A stretch of DNA of 64,000 nucleotides from Calliopum simillimum (GCA_951812925.1 OX638368.1:121543309-121607308); one strand, 5' to 3'; shown: positions 47,501-58,859, counted from the first letter of the stretch. Made by a program: numbers and translations. Notes: generated from the sequence alone by a model not told the origin.

Positions 47501-50500
47501 TCATGTCATATGCAGATCACCCTTCAATATCCGCGTGAAAGTCTTTTTAAACTGTTGATTTGCGAGCGCATAGCAGAATGGATTCATTGGGCTATTGGCG
47601 TAGCACAGAAAGTACGAAAACATGTAAAGATGTTCATTTGTACAGGGTGGGTTACGACAGAAGCCCTCTACCAATGCTAAAACATGATAGGGCGTCCAGC
47701 ATGCCACAAATGCGCCCAATATGAAGGAGATCGTACGAAATGCTTTGCGCGCGCGATTCTCTGATTTTGATTTCTGTCTGCCACCGCCAATCACCAGTGG
47801 CAGCGCTTTCTTACTCTTGAAATGCTTTCCAATGGAATGCATAAAATCACGCTTACTAGACGATCGACTTGCATTCGTATGCGCTGATTGTGACTTGATG
47901 CTCGTTTGCTTGTTGCTCGTATTTGTATTGGCGCTACTAAACGCCGGATTGTGCTGACCTGCTGTTGAACCAGAACTGGTTGTACCCGATGTTGATGCCA
48001 TTTTGTTAGTGGTATCAGAAGTCTCGCGATCTTCGATTTTATCGTTTGATTTCGCTGCTACTGCTGGTTGTTGCTCAATGGGTTTTTCACCAAATGCAAA
48101 TCGATGTCGCCCCAGCTCTTGTGGACTTGAGCTACGCCGCACTTCACCACCAGAAATGGCAGTTTCAGCCATTCGTTTTGCCTCAAGCGGTACATCAAGC
48201 AGGCACATCGCTTCGATGCAACTTTCTCGGCGTACCTTCGCAAAGTCTTCTAAACCTGTATAGGAGACAAGCAAATGTTTCTCAATTTGTACCTCGGATA
48301 CTGTGTTGGAGTCTTTGGGATCGGTAACGGCAGGACTGGGTATAACAGCGGGTGGTGGGGTTTTACTTGGCGATGTACATGTAATGGGTGGCGTATTTGA
48401 TTGCCGTTTAATAGCGTTTTTATTCACAGTTGCTGCTGCTGCGGCTGCTTTTTTTAGCGCCTCATTCAGTAACGTTGGACTACTAGCAGTTTGGTTACTT
48501 TTGAGTGTGGGAGCTGGATTTGTTGGAACGGTAGTTGTCAACACTTTCGTGGTGATTGGTGGTTTTGGGATTGGGTAGCTTAACGTACAACTTAGACTAC
48601 CATTATTCGGGGAAGGCATCATTATGGAGCTTTCATCCATGAAACGTAGATCGGAGTTGTTTGTCAACAGATCGTAGGTGAGTAAAAGCTCACTGTTACT
48701 GCTGTTACCAAAAGGACGATCCGAGTATTCGGAAAACGGGGAAGGGCACTGAAACTGTTCAGGAGGCGGTAGTATGGCTTGAACGAGGCATTGTTGTACC
48801 TGTTCCTTGGGCACTTCAATGGGAGCAATATCGACGGGTGATAGTGGTGATTCTGTGGTAATTGTGCTGGGCTTGGCATTTTTTTGGGGATTATCTGTTG
48901 CTGTAAAATCAATCAGCTTATCGGTTTCGGCGATTTGCGTAAGGGTCGTGCAGGATGTGCGTTTTGATTTCTCTGTGGCAAAGGCAACGCCACCAACTTC
49001 TTCCTTACTTTGGGCACGCATAAGGGAAGAACTTTGACGCGGGGAATTTGTGCTGTATGAAGCCATGCCATCACTGGATTTGGATGTTGGAGTAACTTGA
49101 TTTAAGTTACCTTTACTGCGTGTTGCTAAGAGTGCAGCTTGTGCTCCAAAGACTAAGCCGATGGAGGAGCGTTTGCGTAAATTGGCAAGTTTCTGTTGAT
49201 GGATTAGTTGCACTTGATTCACCGAACTCTCTTCGTCGGAGTCAAATGCTGGACTACTAGAACGTTCGCTTTTTTCTGCTTCGGCAATGTCACGCTTAGA
49301 GTTATTGTCTCCTTGTTTGCTATCAGAGGAGCGACGCTCATTGGCTTGGTCCACAACTGCTCCATTAATGAGATCTGCCTGTGCCAGTGGATTTGCTTGA
49401 CCTGAACCACTTAGGCGTTTTAATGTCGTTGAGCTACAGCCCGTATATGGATCATTGCTACCGGTGACAGCACCGATATCAACCTTTGTTTTGAGTATCT
49501 TCTCTTCAATGACACCAATGCCTGCTGCATGGCCCGCCATACCAGACATTGCACCAGCACTCAAAGCAACCATTGATTGCATCTTGCGTTGTTTGGCTTC
49601 GCTGCGTTTCTGCATTTCATAGGCTGTTTTATAGATTCCTCCATATAGGATGAAAAGTACAATCAGCGTCGTCCAATAGTAACCGATGATCAGTGCTGTA
49701 TTGAAGACGGGATCTTTTAAGAACTGCACCGCACATTGACCTGGTAGTAGATCACGTTTACCAGTAAAATGCTCCCAACCAAAGATGGAAATGAAAAACA
49801 GCAACGCTGGTATGATCCAAGTTATTGTGACCATGTAAATGACACGTTTCTTGGTGCGCCAACTGCGATACTTGGCGGCAATTTTAACGGAGCAATAGCG
49901 ATCGATAGTGATCAGCAGTACTGTATATTGTGATACGAGACACACTGTGTAGTCGACTGAAAGCCAAAGATCACATAGCAACGGTCCCAAGTCCCAGTAG
50001 CCCATAAGGACGTACACTGTGTAGAATGGCATCGAAACTGTGCCTGAAATGAAATGAACATGATTATGTTAAATGGTATTAAGCGGAATATTTGAAAAGA
50101 TAACAAAAAATCAAAATTAAAACTCTACAAATGTTATAAAAAAGTATTGGAATTTACCATGCAAGGCAAGAATTCTAAATGAAAAATAAAAAGGTGAAAT
50201 CCTGTTAGTGTTAACCGTGAAATATAGTAAATTACGTATGTCTGCCGCCTAACCTAAAACCTAAAAAGCATAAATGTAAGCTTAAAGCTCTACAAATGTT
50301 CAGAAAACCCTTTCAAACTGCAGACTTCAGTATTTAATACTTAAAAGTACATTTACTAATTGACAGCTATACATAAATACGAAAAGCAATGCTTTAATAT
50401 GAAAAACAAAAATTGAAACACTACAAATGTTCACTATAAAACTATAAAAAATTATGCAATATATAATTGTATTATATCTACTACTTAAAAGTACATTAAT

Positions 50501-52397
50501 TTATTGAAAGCTATATAAAAATAAGAAATGCAAAGCTTTATTATGAAAAATAAAAAGTGAAGCACTACAAATGTTCACTAAAAAATTCTAGAAAATTACG
50601 CTATATAACAGGTCATTCAATAAGTCCGTAGGATAAGTAAGAAAAAAACAAAATTTTGACAAAACTCGATTTTATTATTCAACATAGTTGCCTTCGAGGG
50701 CGATACAACGAGAAAAGCGATTTTCCAACTTATCGATACCACTTTTATATTACGATTTCTCTTTTTCGTCAAAATAGGCCTCAGCTGACTGTCTTTTGGA
50801 TTCTGGTGTGTAAAAGTGAAGCCATGTTTCATCGATCGACACATATCGACGATAGAATTCGATTTTATTGCGGTTTAACAGCGGTTTAACACTCCGCTGA
50901 AGCATCAATTCGTTTTTGTTTTGGTCGACTGTGAGCTCACGCGGCAGCCACTTTGCAAAGAGCTTTTGCATACCCAAATGTTCATGTAAAATGGTAAAAA
51001 CAGTACCATTTGATACTTTACAATGTCAGCTAGCTCGTGCACCTTCAATTTGCATTCGTTCATAACCAATTTGTGGATTTTTTTTGTTATCTGGAATAAC
51101 AGCCTAATTTGGGAGTCCACAGCGCTCTGCATCATTTGTGCTGGTACGACCATGTTTAAATTCAACAATCCATTTGTATCGATGGAGTAGAGTTCGGATA
51201 ATGTTTATCAAGACATTGTTAGGTTTCCACTGTATTTTTTTCATCAAAAAGCAATGCTTTATCAAAACTCGAAGTTCACTTTTTTTTTTTCCTAACGAAA
51301 GTTGCTTCACACTAAATGCTATAACTCACGAATCAATAGTCCGATTGCTGTCAAATTTATACACGTATCGTTTGAAGGTTAGTACTTAATAAAAATCATA
51401 TGGAAAAAATTCTAGTAATGCCATCTATGTGTCATCCAACGGACTTATTGAATGACCTGTTATATTATATCTTAAAATTGAAAAAAAAAAACCATTCAAG
51501 ATTCAGTTGAAAGCCATACTTAAGTTAATTGAATCGTTAAAAGAAAAATGTAAATGAAAACTGAGTTCACAATGGAATTTAACAGTCAATATCAAACATT
51601 CATACACAGACTCTGGAAGCACACATTCATCAGTATGTCTGTGTAGTAGTGTATGATTATTGAAGATAAATTGTTGAAAGTTCATTGACAAAACAACAGC
51701 TCTTTCACTTACCTATCAGCATATCAGTAGCAGCCAATGAAGCAATAAAGTAGTTACTCGGCTGTCGTATATTGCGATCCACAATGAATGCCAACAGCAC
51801 CAGAATGTTGCCTCCAACTGTCAGCATAATGCAAATGGCCAAACATACAGCAATTGCAATGGTTTGCCACAATTCAAAGGGTGGCAGTACTAAAGGTGGT
51901 CCCTCTGTTACCAAGGAAGAGCCATTACGTTCAAGGCCAGTGCCATTTGATATGCCGCTTTCATTGCTGTATGTGTTTAGCAACAAATTATCCAAATCGT
52001 CGACATTCCAAAGACTTGTCAAATCACCATTGTCACCGATGAATGGACGATAAAGTTGTGCCTCCAGCAGACGTTTGCAATCGTTGTGGTCCATGAGACG
52101 ATTGTAAATGGTTTTGCAAAGATTTTCGCGTTCCTTTTTGAGGCGCCTACAAAGAAGAAAAAGGAAATAAAATGAAGAAGAGTTGACTAAATAGGAAAAG
52201 GAACCGAAAGGCAAGCGTGTAATTTAGTGGATATTTCTATTGTGTGTGCATTTGACGTTTGTACGCTTTGGTCTTACTTACCATTGTGTTATGAAATCGG
52301 GTTTTATTGAGTATATTGGATCTGATTTATTTACTCCTCCGTCCATTGGTGACAGCATTTCCAGGTTGTCATCTTCATTTCCACTCGCAGCTGACAT
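47501..52397 (-). CDS. mAChR-B: Muscarinic acetylcholine receptor type B
   Basis: Three coding exons on the minus strand, 52397..52282, 52146..51713 and 50043..47501, join in phase to 1030 codons plus stop. The start [10 protein letters not shown] has an in-frame TGA 45 bases upstream (52440..52442). The extracellular N-terminus has NES, NGT and NGS glycosylation sites. TM1 is about residues 135-159, TM2 170-195, TM3 205-228, TM5 297-320, TM6 955-975 and TM7 990-1010. Asp214 (LSVDYTV) should bind the amine of acetylcholine, DRYCSV (231-236) is the G-protein switch, Cys207/Cys287 can form the loop disulfide, and NPFCY is the TM7 motif. TM6 reads CWTPYHV, with His where vertebrate receptors have Asn, which fits the classical-antagonist insensitivity of insect B-type receptors. 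The third intracellular loop is about 620 residues, Ser/Thr-rich. The B-type assignment is by recall of Drosophila CG7918 (Gi/o-coupled); the A-type receptor has DRYFSVTRP instead. Confidence 0.95.
50608..51460 (-). mobile_element. Internally deleted mariner in mAChR-B intron 2
   Basis: The ends ACAGGTCATTCAATAAGTCC and its complement (GGACTTATTGAATGACCTGT) are flanked by TA on both sides (50606..50607 and 51461..51462). The minus strand carries transposase pieces: [17 protein letters not shown] (about 51165), [20 protein letters not shown] (about 51070), [14 protein letters not shown] and [20 protein letters not shown] (first catalytic Asp in the DETW motif, about 50835). These then jump directly to AYFDEKEKS near the C-terminus. 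The roughly 140 codons holding the remaining catalytic residues are gone, and frameshifts break the rest. It lies antisense to nothing: it has the same orientation as the host gene. Confidence 0.9.
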
Positions 52398-53555
52398 TTT
52401 TAATAAATCAACCAAAGGCGGCGCTGAGTTGAATGAAATTCAAATGCGTTTGATTGCTGCTATTGTTGAGGATGTCTTGCTCTAGAGGTTGTTTTCAACT
52501 GGTGGTAGTTTTTGGCCTGGTGGTGGTGGTGGTAATGATGGTGCATCATATGCAAAAGTTATTGTGCAGATTTTTTGTTTCTCCTTGTATACTATTGCTG
52601 TTATTTTTGAACTGTTGCATAACTCAAAAGCTCTTGGTTGTCATAATGAGATTGTTTTTTAAGTATCTAAACAAAAAGAAAATGGAAAAGTGGAGAATAT
52701 TAAACATTTTGAAGTATCTAGTATTTTGGGTAATATATTGAAATTGAAATGCGTAGCATAGAATTGTTTGCATAAAAATTGTTTTGGTTTTTTTTTTCTG
52801 TTTATTAGCCAAATTTTTAAAAAAAAATTTGTATCGAGAACATATCGTTGGTTCAGAAGTAAAACTTAGTAAGTGCTTAACAATTCCTATGCACTTAGTG
52901 AGTTTTACCTCTTAACAGACGATATCATCCCTATACCAGTCACAAGCACTAAGTCAATTTTTCAAGTTATGAGATATTTGAATGCTTCATGCATACCATA
53001 TGAGTTTTAATGTCTTAAAGTATAAAGTAAAAGATTAGACCGATTCCTTTGAAGGAATAGAAGTTGCTCAAAATCTCCTTTATTGGTAGGTATTTCTAAT
53101 TTCATAATCGAATTAAAATCGAATGTTTCGAAAAAGTGAAAGTTGTGAATATAACCTTAACTTGACAACCGATAACTTCTACGCTTTTTCACATTTTTAG
53201 CTTTCTTGCAAAGTTTAGTCATAGAAAATATTGTCCCTTTTCCTATGGAGTATTACAGATATTGAAGCTCAAAGTTTGACTAACTTTACGGCACTTTTGT
53301 GAAATATCAGAAACGAATTAAAAACGAAAATCTACATTTCTCATTATATTTTTTGTTGCACAGTGTCTCGTTTTAGTGCACTAGACGTGAGAAATTCAAA
53401 ATCCAGCAAGCGCTTCAACTTCTATAAATTTTGTGGTAATTTTTTCATGAAATAAATCCTTGCACTTTCTCGCAACAAAATTTCGCCATACTATGAAAAT
53501 TGTACCAAATTTTATAATAATATCTACACTAGGTGCTAAGGTAAAATATTGCAAA
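52398..53555. other. 5' flank of the first mAChR-B coding exon
   Basis: Immediately upstream the minus strand reads a CAATAGCAGCAATCAAACGC leader with an in-frame stop, so it is probably 5' UTR. Whether transcription starts here or in a distant exon cannot be seen. A short palindrome (AAGTAAAACTTAGTAAGTGC with its partner GCACTTAGTGAGTTTTAC) lies at 52856..52915. The frames on the plus strand at 52240..52741 are antisense shadows. Confidence 0.4.
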
Positions 53556-54015
53556 TGTTTTTTGTGTGGGGGGGTGCAACGTCCCCTCTTTTGATTTTTC
53601 CCTGTTGATTAAAAGATATCACTCACATCCATGTAGCAAATTTTATAATAATAAAGGTACATAAATTGAGTGTTTTAAGAATTTTTGTGCAGGGGTGCAA
53701 AGCCCTCATATTTTAACCCCCTCTCTATGCGTGTAGTGTTTTGTGAATAAAATACACGTTCTCAATAAAAACTTTTGTGGTAATAACTGCTACAGGTGTA
53801 AAGATACAGCAATTGGTATGCTTTTTTGTATGGGGGTGCAACGCCCCCTTGTTCAAATTCCTCTTATTTTTTGCAAGGCGTTTGATGAACACAGTATACA
53901 CCTGTATACAAAGTTTTGTAATGGCAACTGCTACAAGTGCAGAGATATAGCTATTGAGGTGTTTTTTTTTCGTATGGAGGGTGAAGCGCTCCTTTGTTAA
54001 ATTTCCTCCAGTTAT
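53555..54015. repeat. Tandem repeat with GGGGGTGCAACGCCCC units
   Basis: Four diverged units of about 130 to 145 bp, recognisable by GGGGTGCAACGTCCCCTC (53571), GGGGTGCAAAGCCCTCA (53693), GGGGGTGCAACGCCCCCTTG (53832) and GGAGGGTGAAGCGCTCC (53975). Each is followed by CAAATT.CTC and TTTTGT(A)AT(G)GCAACTGCTACA. The frame at 53743..54000 is a product of the repeat. Confidence 0.75.
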
Positions 54016-54302
54016 TGCAAGGTGTTGGGTGAACTCAGTGTACTCCTTTTTGCAGAGTTTTGTTATAACTCAAGGGGAAAAGAAGTGCTTCAAAAACCTT
54101 TCTGAAGTGCATCCTATTCACCAATAGCGCTTCCGCTCCGTAAGAACTATACTTTATTTTTAACATTGCATATCATAGGATGTAAGCGAGTAAAAGCTTA
54201 CCGCAGCCTTACCAAAAAATAGTTTTTAAAGCGCTTATTTCTAATGCTGCGGTAAGCGTTTCTTCAATTAAATTTAAAAAAAAGAAAAAAAAAAAAAAAA
54301 AA

Positions 54303-54398
54303 AACTGGCCAGGATTTGAATCCACGACCGTCCGCGTGCTAGATATTTTTACTGACATATACCAACTCTTTAGACCGCTACACCAATGCCCGATGATA
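54303..54398 (-). repeat. tRNA-like SINE head, copy 2
   Basis: On the minus strand: CATTGGTGTAGCGGTCTAAA (A box TGGTGTAGCGG) and, after a long variable region, CGTGGATTCAAATCCTGGCC (B box GGATTCAAATCC). The length and long variable arm resemble a Leu/Ser-type tRNA, but stem pairing is poor and an A-rich run adjoins. It is probably a SINE or a tRNA pseudogene. Confidence 0.6.
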
Positions 54399-54631
54399 TG
54401 AAAAGGTATTAAATTTGTATATTAAGCAAATGTTGTTCAAACAGAATTTGACATACGAATGCTTCTACAGCCTTACATGGAATCATTGTGCAATCAGTTT
54501 CAATTCAAGTAAGCAAAAGTAAATAAAAACGAGAAAGGAAAATAGAAAAGTGTAATAAAAAAAGGTTGAATAAAAAAAATTTTTGTAAAAAAAAAATAAA
54601 GCAAAAACAAATAAAAAAAAGAAAAAAAAAA

Positions 54632-54680
54632 AATCATCCGGGCTGGGTTCGAACTCACGTTGTTCTTACTGCGGCCTTAT
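54632..54680 (-). repeat. tRNA-like SINE fragment, copy 3
   Basis: The minus strand reads CGTGAGTTCGAACCCAGCCC, a B-box-like segment next to an A-rich run, as in copies 2 and 4. The A box is missing. Confidence 0.4.
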
Positions 54681-55184
54681 AAAAAATCATTGTGAAAGTG
54701 CTTCTAAATTTCTATGCTTGGATCAGAAGCGCTAGAAATTTTTTCTTTTGGGAATAGCTACTGCATGTACAGATATATAGAAATTTGTTAATTTATTCAT
54801 ATGGAGGCTAGCCCCCACACCCCCGCCAAAATCAATTCACTCTGCTTCGTGAGATCAATGTACATATTTTAACAGTTCTGCATACTAAAAAATGCATTTT
54901 GAATTTTTCACGTCTAGATTGTATGAAACAGTGCACTGTGCGCCGATACCGATACAAAATACACTTGAAACGCTATAATGTGAGGTATGGAGAATTTTTA
55001 TTTTATTTGATGGCGCGACACTGCTTAATTCTCTAGCGGATATAATGATGCTTTTCAGACAAGCTAAATTTAATCAATCTGTGTCAAATAGTTTCAGAGA
55101 TATTTTACGTTTTGTGGTATGGAGGGCGTGCTACCGATCTCTTTTCTAGTGGATGTTATTTCTTCCCATTGATTCTTTTACAAA

Positions 55185-55465
55185 TCTGTGGTCTTTTGAC
55201 AAAACAACCTTACTCGAGATAAGACAATTTTTCAGTCTTTCATGTCTTTATGATTTTTAGTTCCAGAGGTATAAGGGTGTCTCATAATTCACGCAAGATT
55301 TGCATTTGCCGCCGTTTGTGCGGTAAAGACTTGGTCATCAAAAAAAGGGAAACAGAATGACAACTTAAGATTGATAAATTTAACGCTGCATCAAAAAAAC
55401 TCAGCCACATTATTAAGAAACAGTTAAGCAGTTTTTAAGCCGATTTCAAGTAAGGTTGTTGCGTC
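55185..55465. mobile_element. MITE with TCTGTGG ends, copy 2 (degraded)
   Basis: Left TCTGTGGTCTTTTGACAAAA then CAACCTTACTCGAGATAAGA matches 4711..5089, as do the interior words TCACGCAAGATTTGCA and TTAACGCTGCATCAA. The right arm is cut at TAAGGTTGTTGCG, before the terminal CCACAGA. Confidence 0.75.
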
Positions 55466-55518
55466 CAATAATTTAATTTTGTTTTTGTTTTAAAAAATCT
55501 TGTTAATCCTAAAAACCA

Positions 55519-56347
55519 CCCAGGAAAATTAGACGAAAAAAGAGCTGCTGTGCGAAATACTTAATTTCAAGTGATTTTTTCACCGGAATTGTCTTTATTT
55601 ATGCATGATAAATAAAGTGAAAAAAGTCCATTGAAGTCCATTGTGCGCAAATATCTCACTAACGCTAACTTTCATAGAAAAATTTTTCTTACACTTCTCT
55701 GTTCAATAAAAACCGATTTTTTTGCCATATAAAGGTTTTTTTGAATATCTTTAAAACGGTTACTTCAATATGTACACATATGGCTTATTTTTTGTAGATG
55801 TTGTGATTTTCTACAAAATCGATGCTCGTGCTTTTTATCGTATGACTTACCGTTTCAGAGATATCCTTCAAAAACCAGTGTTTGCGAAACCTTAACGGTT
55901 TTTGAAGAATATCTCTTGGACCATGAGTTGCTCAAAAAAAAATTTAATATGGTGTATAGAGAATCCAATTATCTTTTGGACGGTTTTTTTATTTGCTTTT
56001 GTACGACTCCTCGTTAAAGAGTATTCGCAATTTTAAAAGTAAGATATGTTAATATGAACTTATGCGTAGCTTTTACATATAACAACGGTGCACAACTTTT
56101 CAAATGGGGTTATCTCCCAAACTATAAGGCACACGAAAATATTTTTTACATCTTTACGTAGGAAATTTCCTGTGTTACAAAATTTTGAACAAAAATTTTA
56201 GCGACCTTTAAGCCTGAATAACTTTTTTTGCGCACAATGGACTTCAATGGGCTTTTTACACTTTATTTATCATGTATAAATAAACATAATTCCGGTGAAA
56301 AAAATTCACGTGGAGTTTTTTCGCAAAAAAATTCTAATTTTCCTGGG
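55519..56347. mobile_element. 830-bp foldback element with CCCAGGAAAATTAG ends
   Basis: Left CCCAGGAAAATTAGACGAAA and right TTCTAATTTTCCTGGG are inverted. Both arms contain TTTTTTCACCGGAATT, TTATTTATGCATGATAAATA and GTCCATTGAAGTCCATTGTG or complements. The centre carries a second inverted pair (CGACTCCTCGTTAAAGAGTA with partner words). Non-coding. Confidence 0.82.
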
Positions 56348-57480
56348 CTAGAGGCAAAAAAAAAAAAAAATATTCTGTTTATAAAACTCTGAGTGTGATG
56401 ATAACGAGACATTATTGGTTTGTATCTCATAAAAAATATAAGAAAATTAACCAATTATGGCCTGTTTTTAAGCTTCGTCTCGCTAAGATTATCAAAAAGC
56501 TAAGCCCCTCTTCCCTTTGGGACAGTGAACAGTGTGTTGTGAGTTTGCTAAGCACTTATTTCATAATTCATTCAAAAAGGAACCACTAAATATTTTTATC
56601 CATACACCCTAAGTAAATGCAGAACATTCTTTTGCTTGCACATCGATTGATCGAGTTTCAGCTAAAGCCAAACCGTGGGATACCAAAATGGAATGTATCC
56701 AACATCGTCAATCGTGTGATTTCAATTTTAGTCAAAACAAATTAGAATACTAAATACACAAACAACATGCTTTTGCTATGGACACCTGAACGGAATGTGT
56801 CTGGCAAAAGCTTGGGAATCGGAAGTCGCGTACGTGATCGAACCGATTGGTGTTTAGCAATGCAAACTCACAACGTCTCCTGAAGGTTGAAACGAGCTCA
56901 GGTATGAAACGAGGTGAAAAGGTCGTTTCATGACACTAAAGCTCGTTCCAATGATCAGAAATTAACTATAAAATAAACCATTCGATTAAGGAACGGTGTC
57001 TTGTAAATTTATTAACGAAGCGAGGACAAACTTGCTGAAAGCGCTTTAAATAGCGCTAGTTAGAATCAATAAATTAGCTTAGTGAAATTTTTAAATGAAG
57101 TGTTTGCTTTGAAATCATCTAAAGGACAATTTCTAGTGCTTGCAATCTCACCGGGACACAGGACCACAACAACGAGATCCCGCTTCAGCACGAACCAGGC
57201 ATTCAATTGCCTCAGCGAAAACAAAAACCGACATTAAACCATCAAACCTCACGGGCATTGATCCTTGCCCTCAACAACCCGTAGCGTTCTTAAGCGCTGG
57301 TCCTTTTTAAAAGTCTCTAGGCAGGGAACAATCAATCCTCCGAAAAATAACACAACAAGTGGACAAAAAAAAAAAAAAAAAAAAAAAAAAGCGCGCAAAG
57401 CGTGACGTTTGCCCAGACACCCATCCTCACTTGGAGCGTCAAGAAGGTAATGGACAGCCCCTAAAAACGCTCACATCAAG
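56348..57480. other. GC-richer block, possible retroelement leader
   Basis: Base composition is clearly less AT-rich than the surroundings between about 56660 and 57480. It has CTCACCGGGACACAGGACC, AACGAGATCCCGCTTCAGCA and a long A run at 57367..57391. It might be the LTR or untranslated leader of a retroelement (a TATAAAATAAACC word is near 56969), but I see no polypurine tract, primer site or coding remnant. Unassigned. Confidence 0.25.
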
Positions 57481-57539
57481 TGCTTGAAATTAATTACAGT
57501 TTCAAATAAGTGAAGAATACAACGCACATTTTAAAATTT

Positions 57540-57741
57540 CGGATACGTTGTGCTCTTCACTTATTCGAAACTGAAAACGATTTTTAATTTTTTGCTGTCA
57601 GCGTATTTATAGGGCAAGTTTTTCTAAAAATTTGCACTGGAGAGGTTGCTATCTCTTATCAGTATAACAAATTAAAATAATTTTTAATTGCTTGGCATTG
57701 ACATTTCTTTAGTTTGTTATAGTGTAAAATTTGTGTTGCAA
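57540..57741 (-). promoter_or_regulatory. Decayed, oppositely oriented copy of the secreted-gene promoter
   Basis: Read on the minus strand, 57741..57665 is nearly identical to the plus-strand promoter block at 57975..58051 (ATTGCTTGGCATT and TTTGTTATNGTGTAA in complement). Further on, ACTTGCCCTATAAATACGCT, GACAGCAAAAAATT and AAATCGTTTTCAG align with the upstream region of the second secreted gene (ACTTGCGCTACCAAAACGCT, AAATCATTTTCAG at 62331..62382). A TATAAATA box is present at 57611..57604. Instead of a coding exon, it runs into a short palindrome (57505..57575), so the gene body is lost. Confidence 0.6.
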
Positions 57742-57765
57742 GGTTATGTACTTTGCGTATATCGC

Positions 57766-57942
57766 ACACTGAGAAAAAAATGTTTTTTTTTTTTTAAATC
57801 AGCCCTTATCTTATATATACTTTTGGATAATGCATTACTACAGTCACATAATTCAATAAATATACAACAAAAATACTAAAAAAACACTCTTCAAGAATTA
57901 CATAAAGAATGATTTGAAAATCACTTTATTTTTTCTCAGTGT
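57766..57942. mobile_element. Small MITE with ACACTGAGAAAAAA ends
   Basis: ACACTGAGAAAAAAATG at the left and TTTTTTCTCAGTGT at the right are inverted. The interior is AT-rich. It sits exactly between the two opposing promoter copies (57665..57741 and 57975..58051), so it is a later insertion into that inverted arrangement. Confidence 0.65.
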
Positions 57943-57974
57943 ATGATTTGCGTAAAACTACCTACATAAAAGCT

Positions 57975-58130
57975 TGAAACACAAATTATTACACCATAAC
58001 AAATTGTAGATATTTTAATGCCAAGCAATTAAAAAATATTTTAATTTGTTTAGAAAACACCGACCACTCCAGCTAAAATCTTAAAGCCTCAAAAATCAGT
58101 TTCAGCTTAGAATATCTGAAGAGAAGTAGA
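57975..58130 (+). promoter_or_regulatory. Promoter region of the first secreted paralogue
   Basis: The block TGCCAAGCAATTAAAAAATA then TTTAATTTGTTTAGAAAACA is conserved upstream of the second paralogue (TGTCAAGCAATTAACAAATT, TTAATTTGCTTACAAAACAC at 62250..62290). A second shared block, AAAATCAGTTTCAG / AAAATCATTTTCAG, lies 25 to 30 bases before each ATG. No TATA box is seen in this copy. Confidence 0.5.
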
Positions 58131-58806
58131 ATGTCAAGGAAATTAGTTTTTCTATTTTTCGGCACTTTGTTGCTAACGGAAGTAAGTATATACCTATACC
58201 ATAATATATAGGTAAATCAATGCTAACTCTTCCATAATTCCTAACTGTTAGTGTAACTTCGTCAATTCTTCTAAAGAGCAGATAGTGGGCGAAGAGCTTT
58301 TAAAACATAATGTGGCAAAGTGGTACAATAAATTCATTGATGAAATGATTTTTGCACTACAAAATAGTTTTGAACCCATAATCAATGATTTACAAGCCAA
58401 TAAAATTACAGTAAGCCAAAAACTTCAAGAAAAACTATTGGATTCAAAGAAAATATTGAATAAAGCAAACAAAACTACCGATGCAAATGTAAGAAGTCGT
58501 TATTTTAACGATTTGTTAAAAATTGCTATGGAAGCTAAACGCATTCAGCTGGATATAAACGATCCCACTGATGGAGATAAGATCATACGTCAAGCTAATG
58601 AATTAATGGCAAATACCTTTAAGGAGAATGTTACAAAATTCGCTGTACGTGCTATTCAGGAACTTGAAAAGTACCTGAACACGCTGTCGGCTAGAGAACA
58701 AATGGAGAAGCAAAATATAAGCGACACTCTAGCCGCACTTAAAAGTGAGACAATTTTACAAAAGAAACTAATACTTTTGAATGAAATATTAGTGTATTTT
58801 CAATGA
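58131..58806 (+). CDS. Secreted helical protein, unknown family, paralogue 1
   Basis: Exon 1 (58131..58181, 17 codons) encodes a signal peptide, MSRKLVFLFFGTLLLTE. It is followed by a strong GTAAGT donor and a 70-bp intron with acceptor CTGTTAG. Exon 2 (58252..58806) completes a 201-residue protein. The mature part has one Cys near the cleavage site, is rich in Lys, Glu, Asn, Leu and Ile, and shows heptad-like spacing throughout. It should be an all-helical extracellular protein. Segments shared with paralogue 2 include HNVAKWYNKFI, NDPTDGD and LSAREQM. Candidate N-glycosylation sites are NSS, NKT, NVT and NIS. An AATAAA lies 18 bases after the stop (58824..58829). I do not recognise the family and assign no function; salivary, haemolymph or reproductive roles are all possible for small secreted fly proteins. 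Confidence 0.85.
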
Positions 58807-58859
58807 TAATAGTAAAGTAACTAAATAAATTTACTAAATATTTGTACTTTAAAAAATAA

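Noticed and set aside
48003..48578. Several plus-strand frames over the receptor exon
   Set aside because: They are antisense shadows of the long low-complexity third loop of mAChR-B.
52147..52214. Met at 52214 as the receptor start
   Set aside because: That stretch is intronic: an acceptor (TTTGTAG) lies at 52149..52147 and the phase matches an upstream exon starting at 52397 with an in-frame stop before it.
54303..54398. Functional Leu/Ser-type tRNA gene on the minus strand
   Set aside because: A and B boxes are good, but stems do not pair well, A-rich tracts adjoin, and similar degraded copies are present nearby; a SINE is more likely.
56940..57180. Solo LTR
   Set aside because: TATAAAATAAACC and GC-rich flanks are suggestive, but no TG...CA ends with a target duplication could be found.
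58285..58806. Met at 58285 as the start of the first secreted gene
   Set aside because: The open frame extends upstream to a splice acceptor, and a signal-peptide exon in phase lies 70 bp away; paralogue 2 has the same structure.
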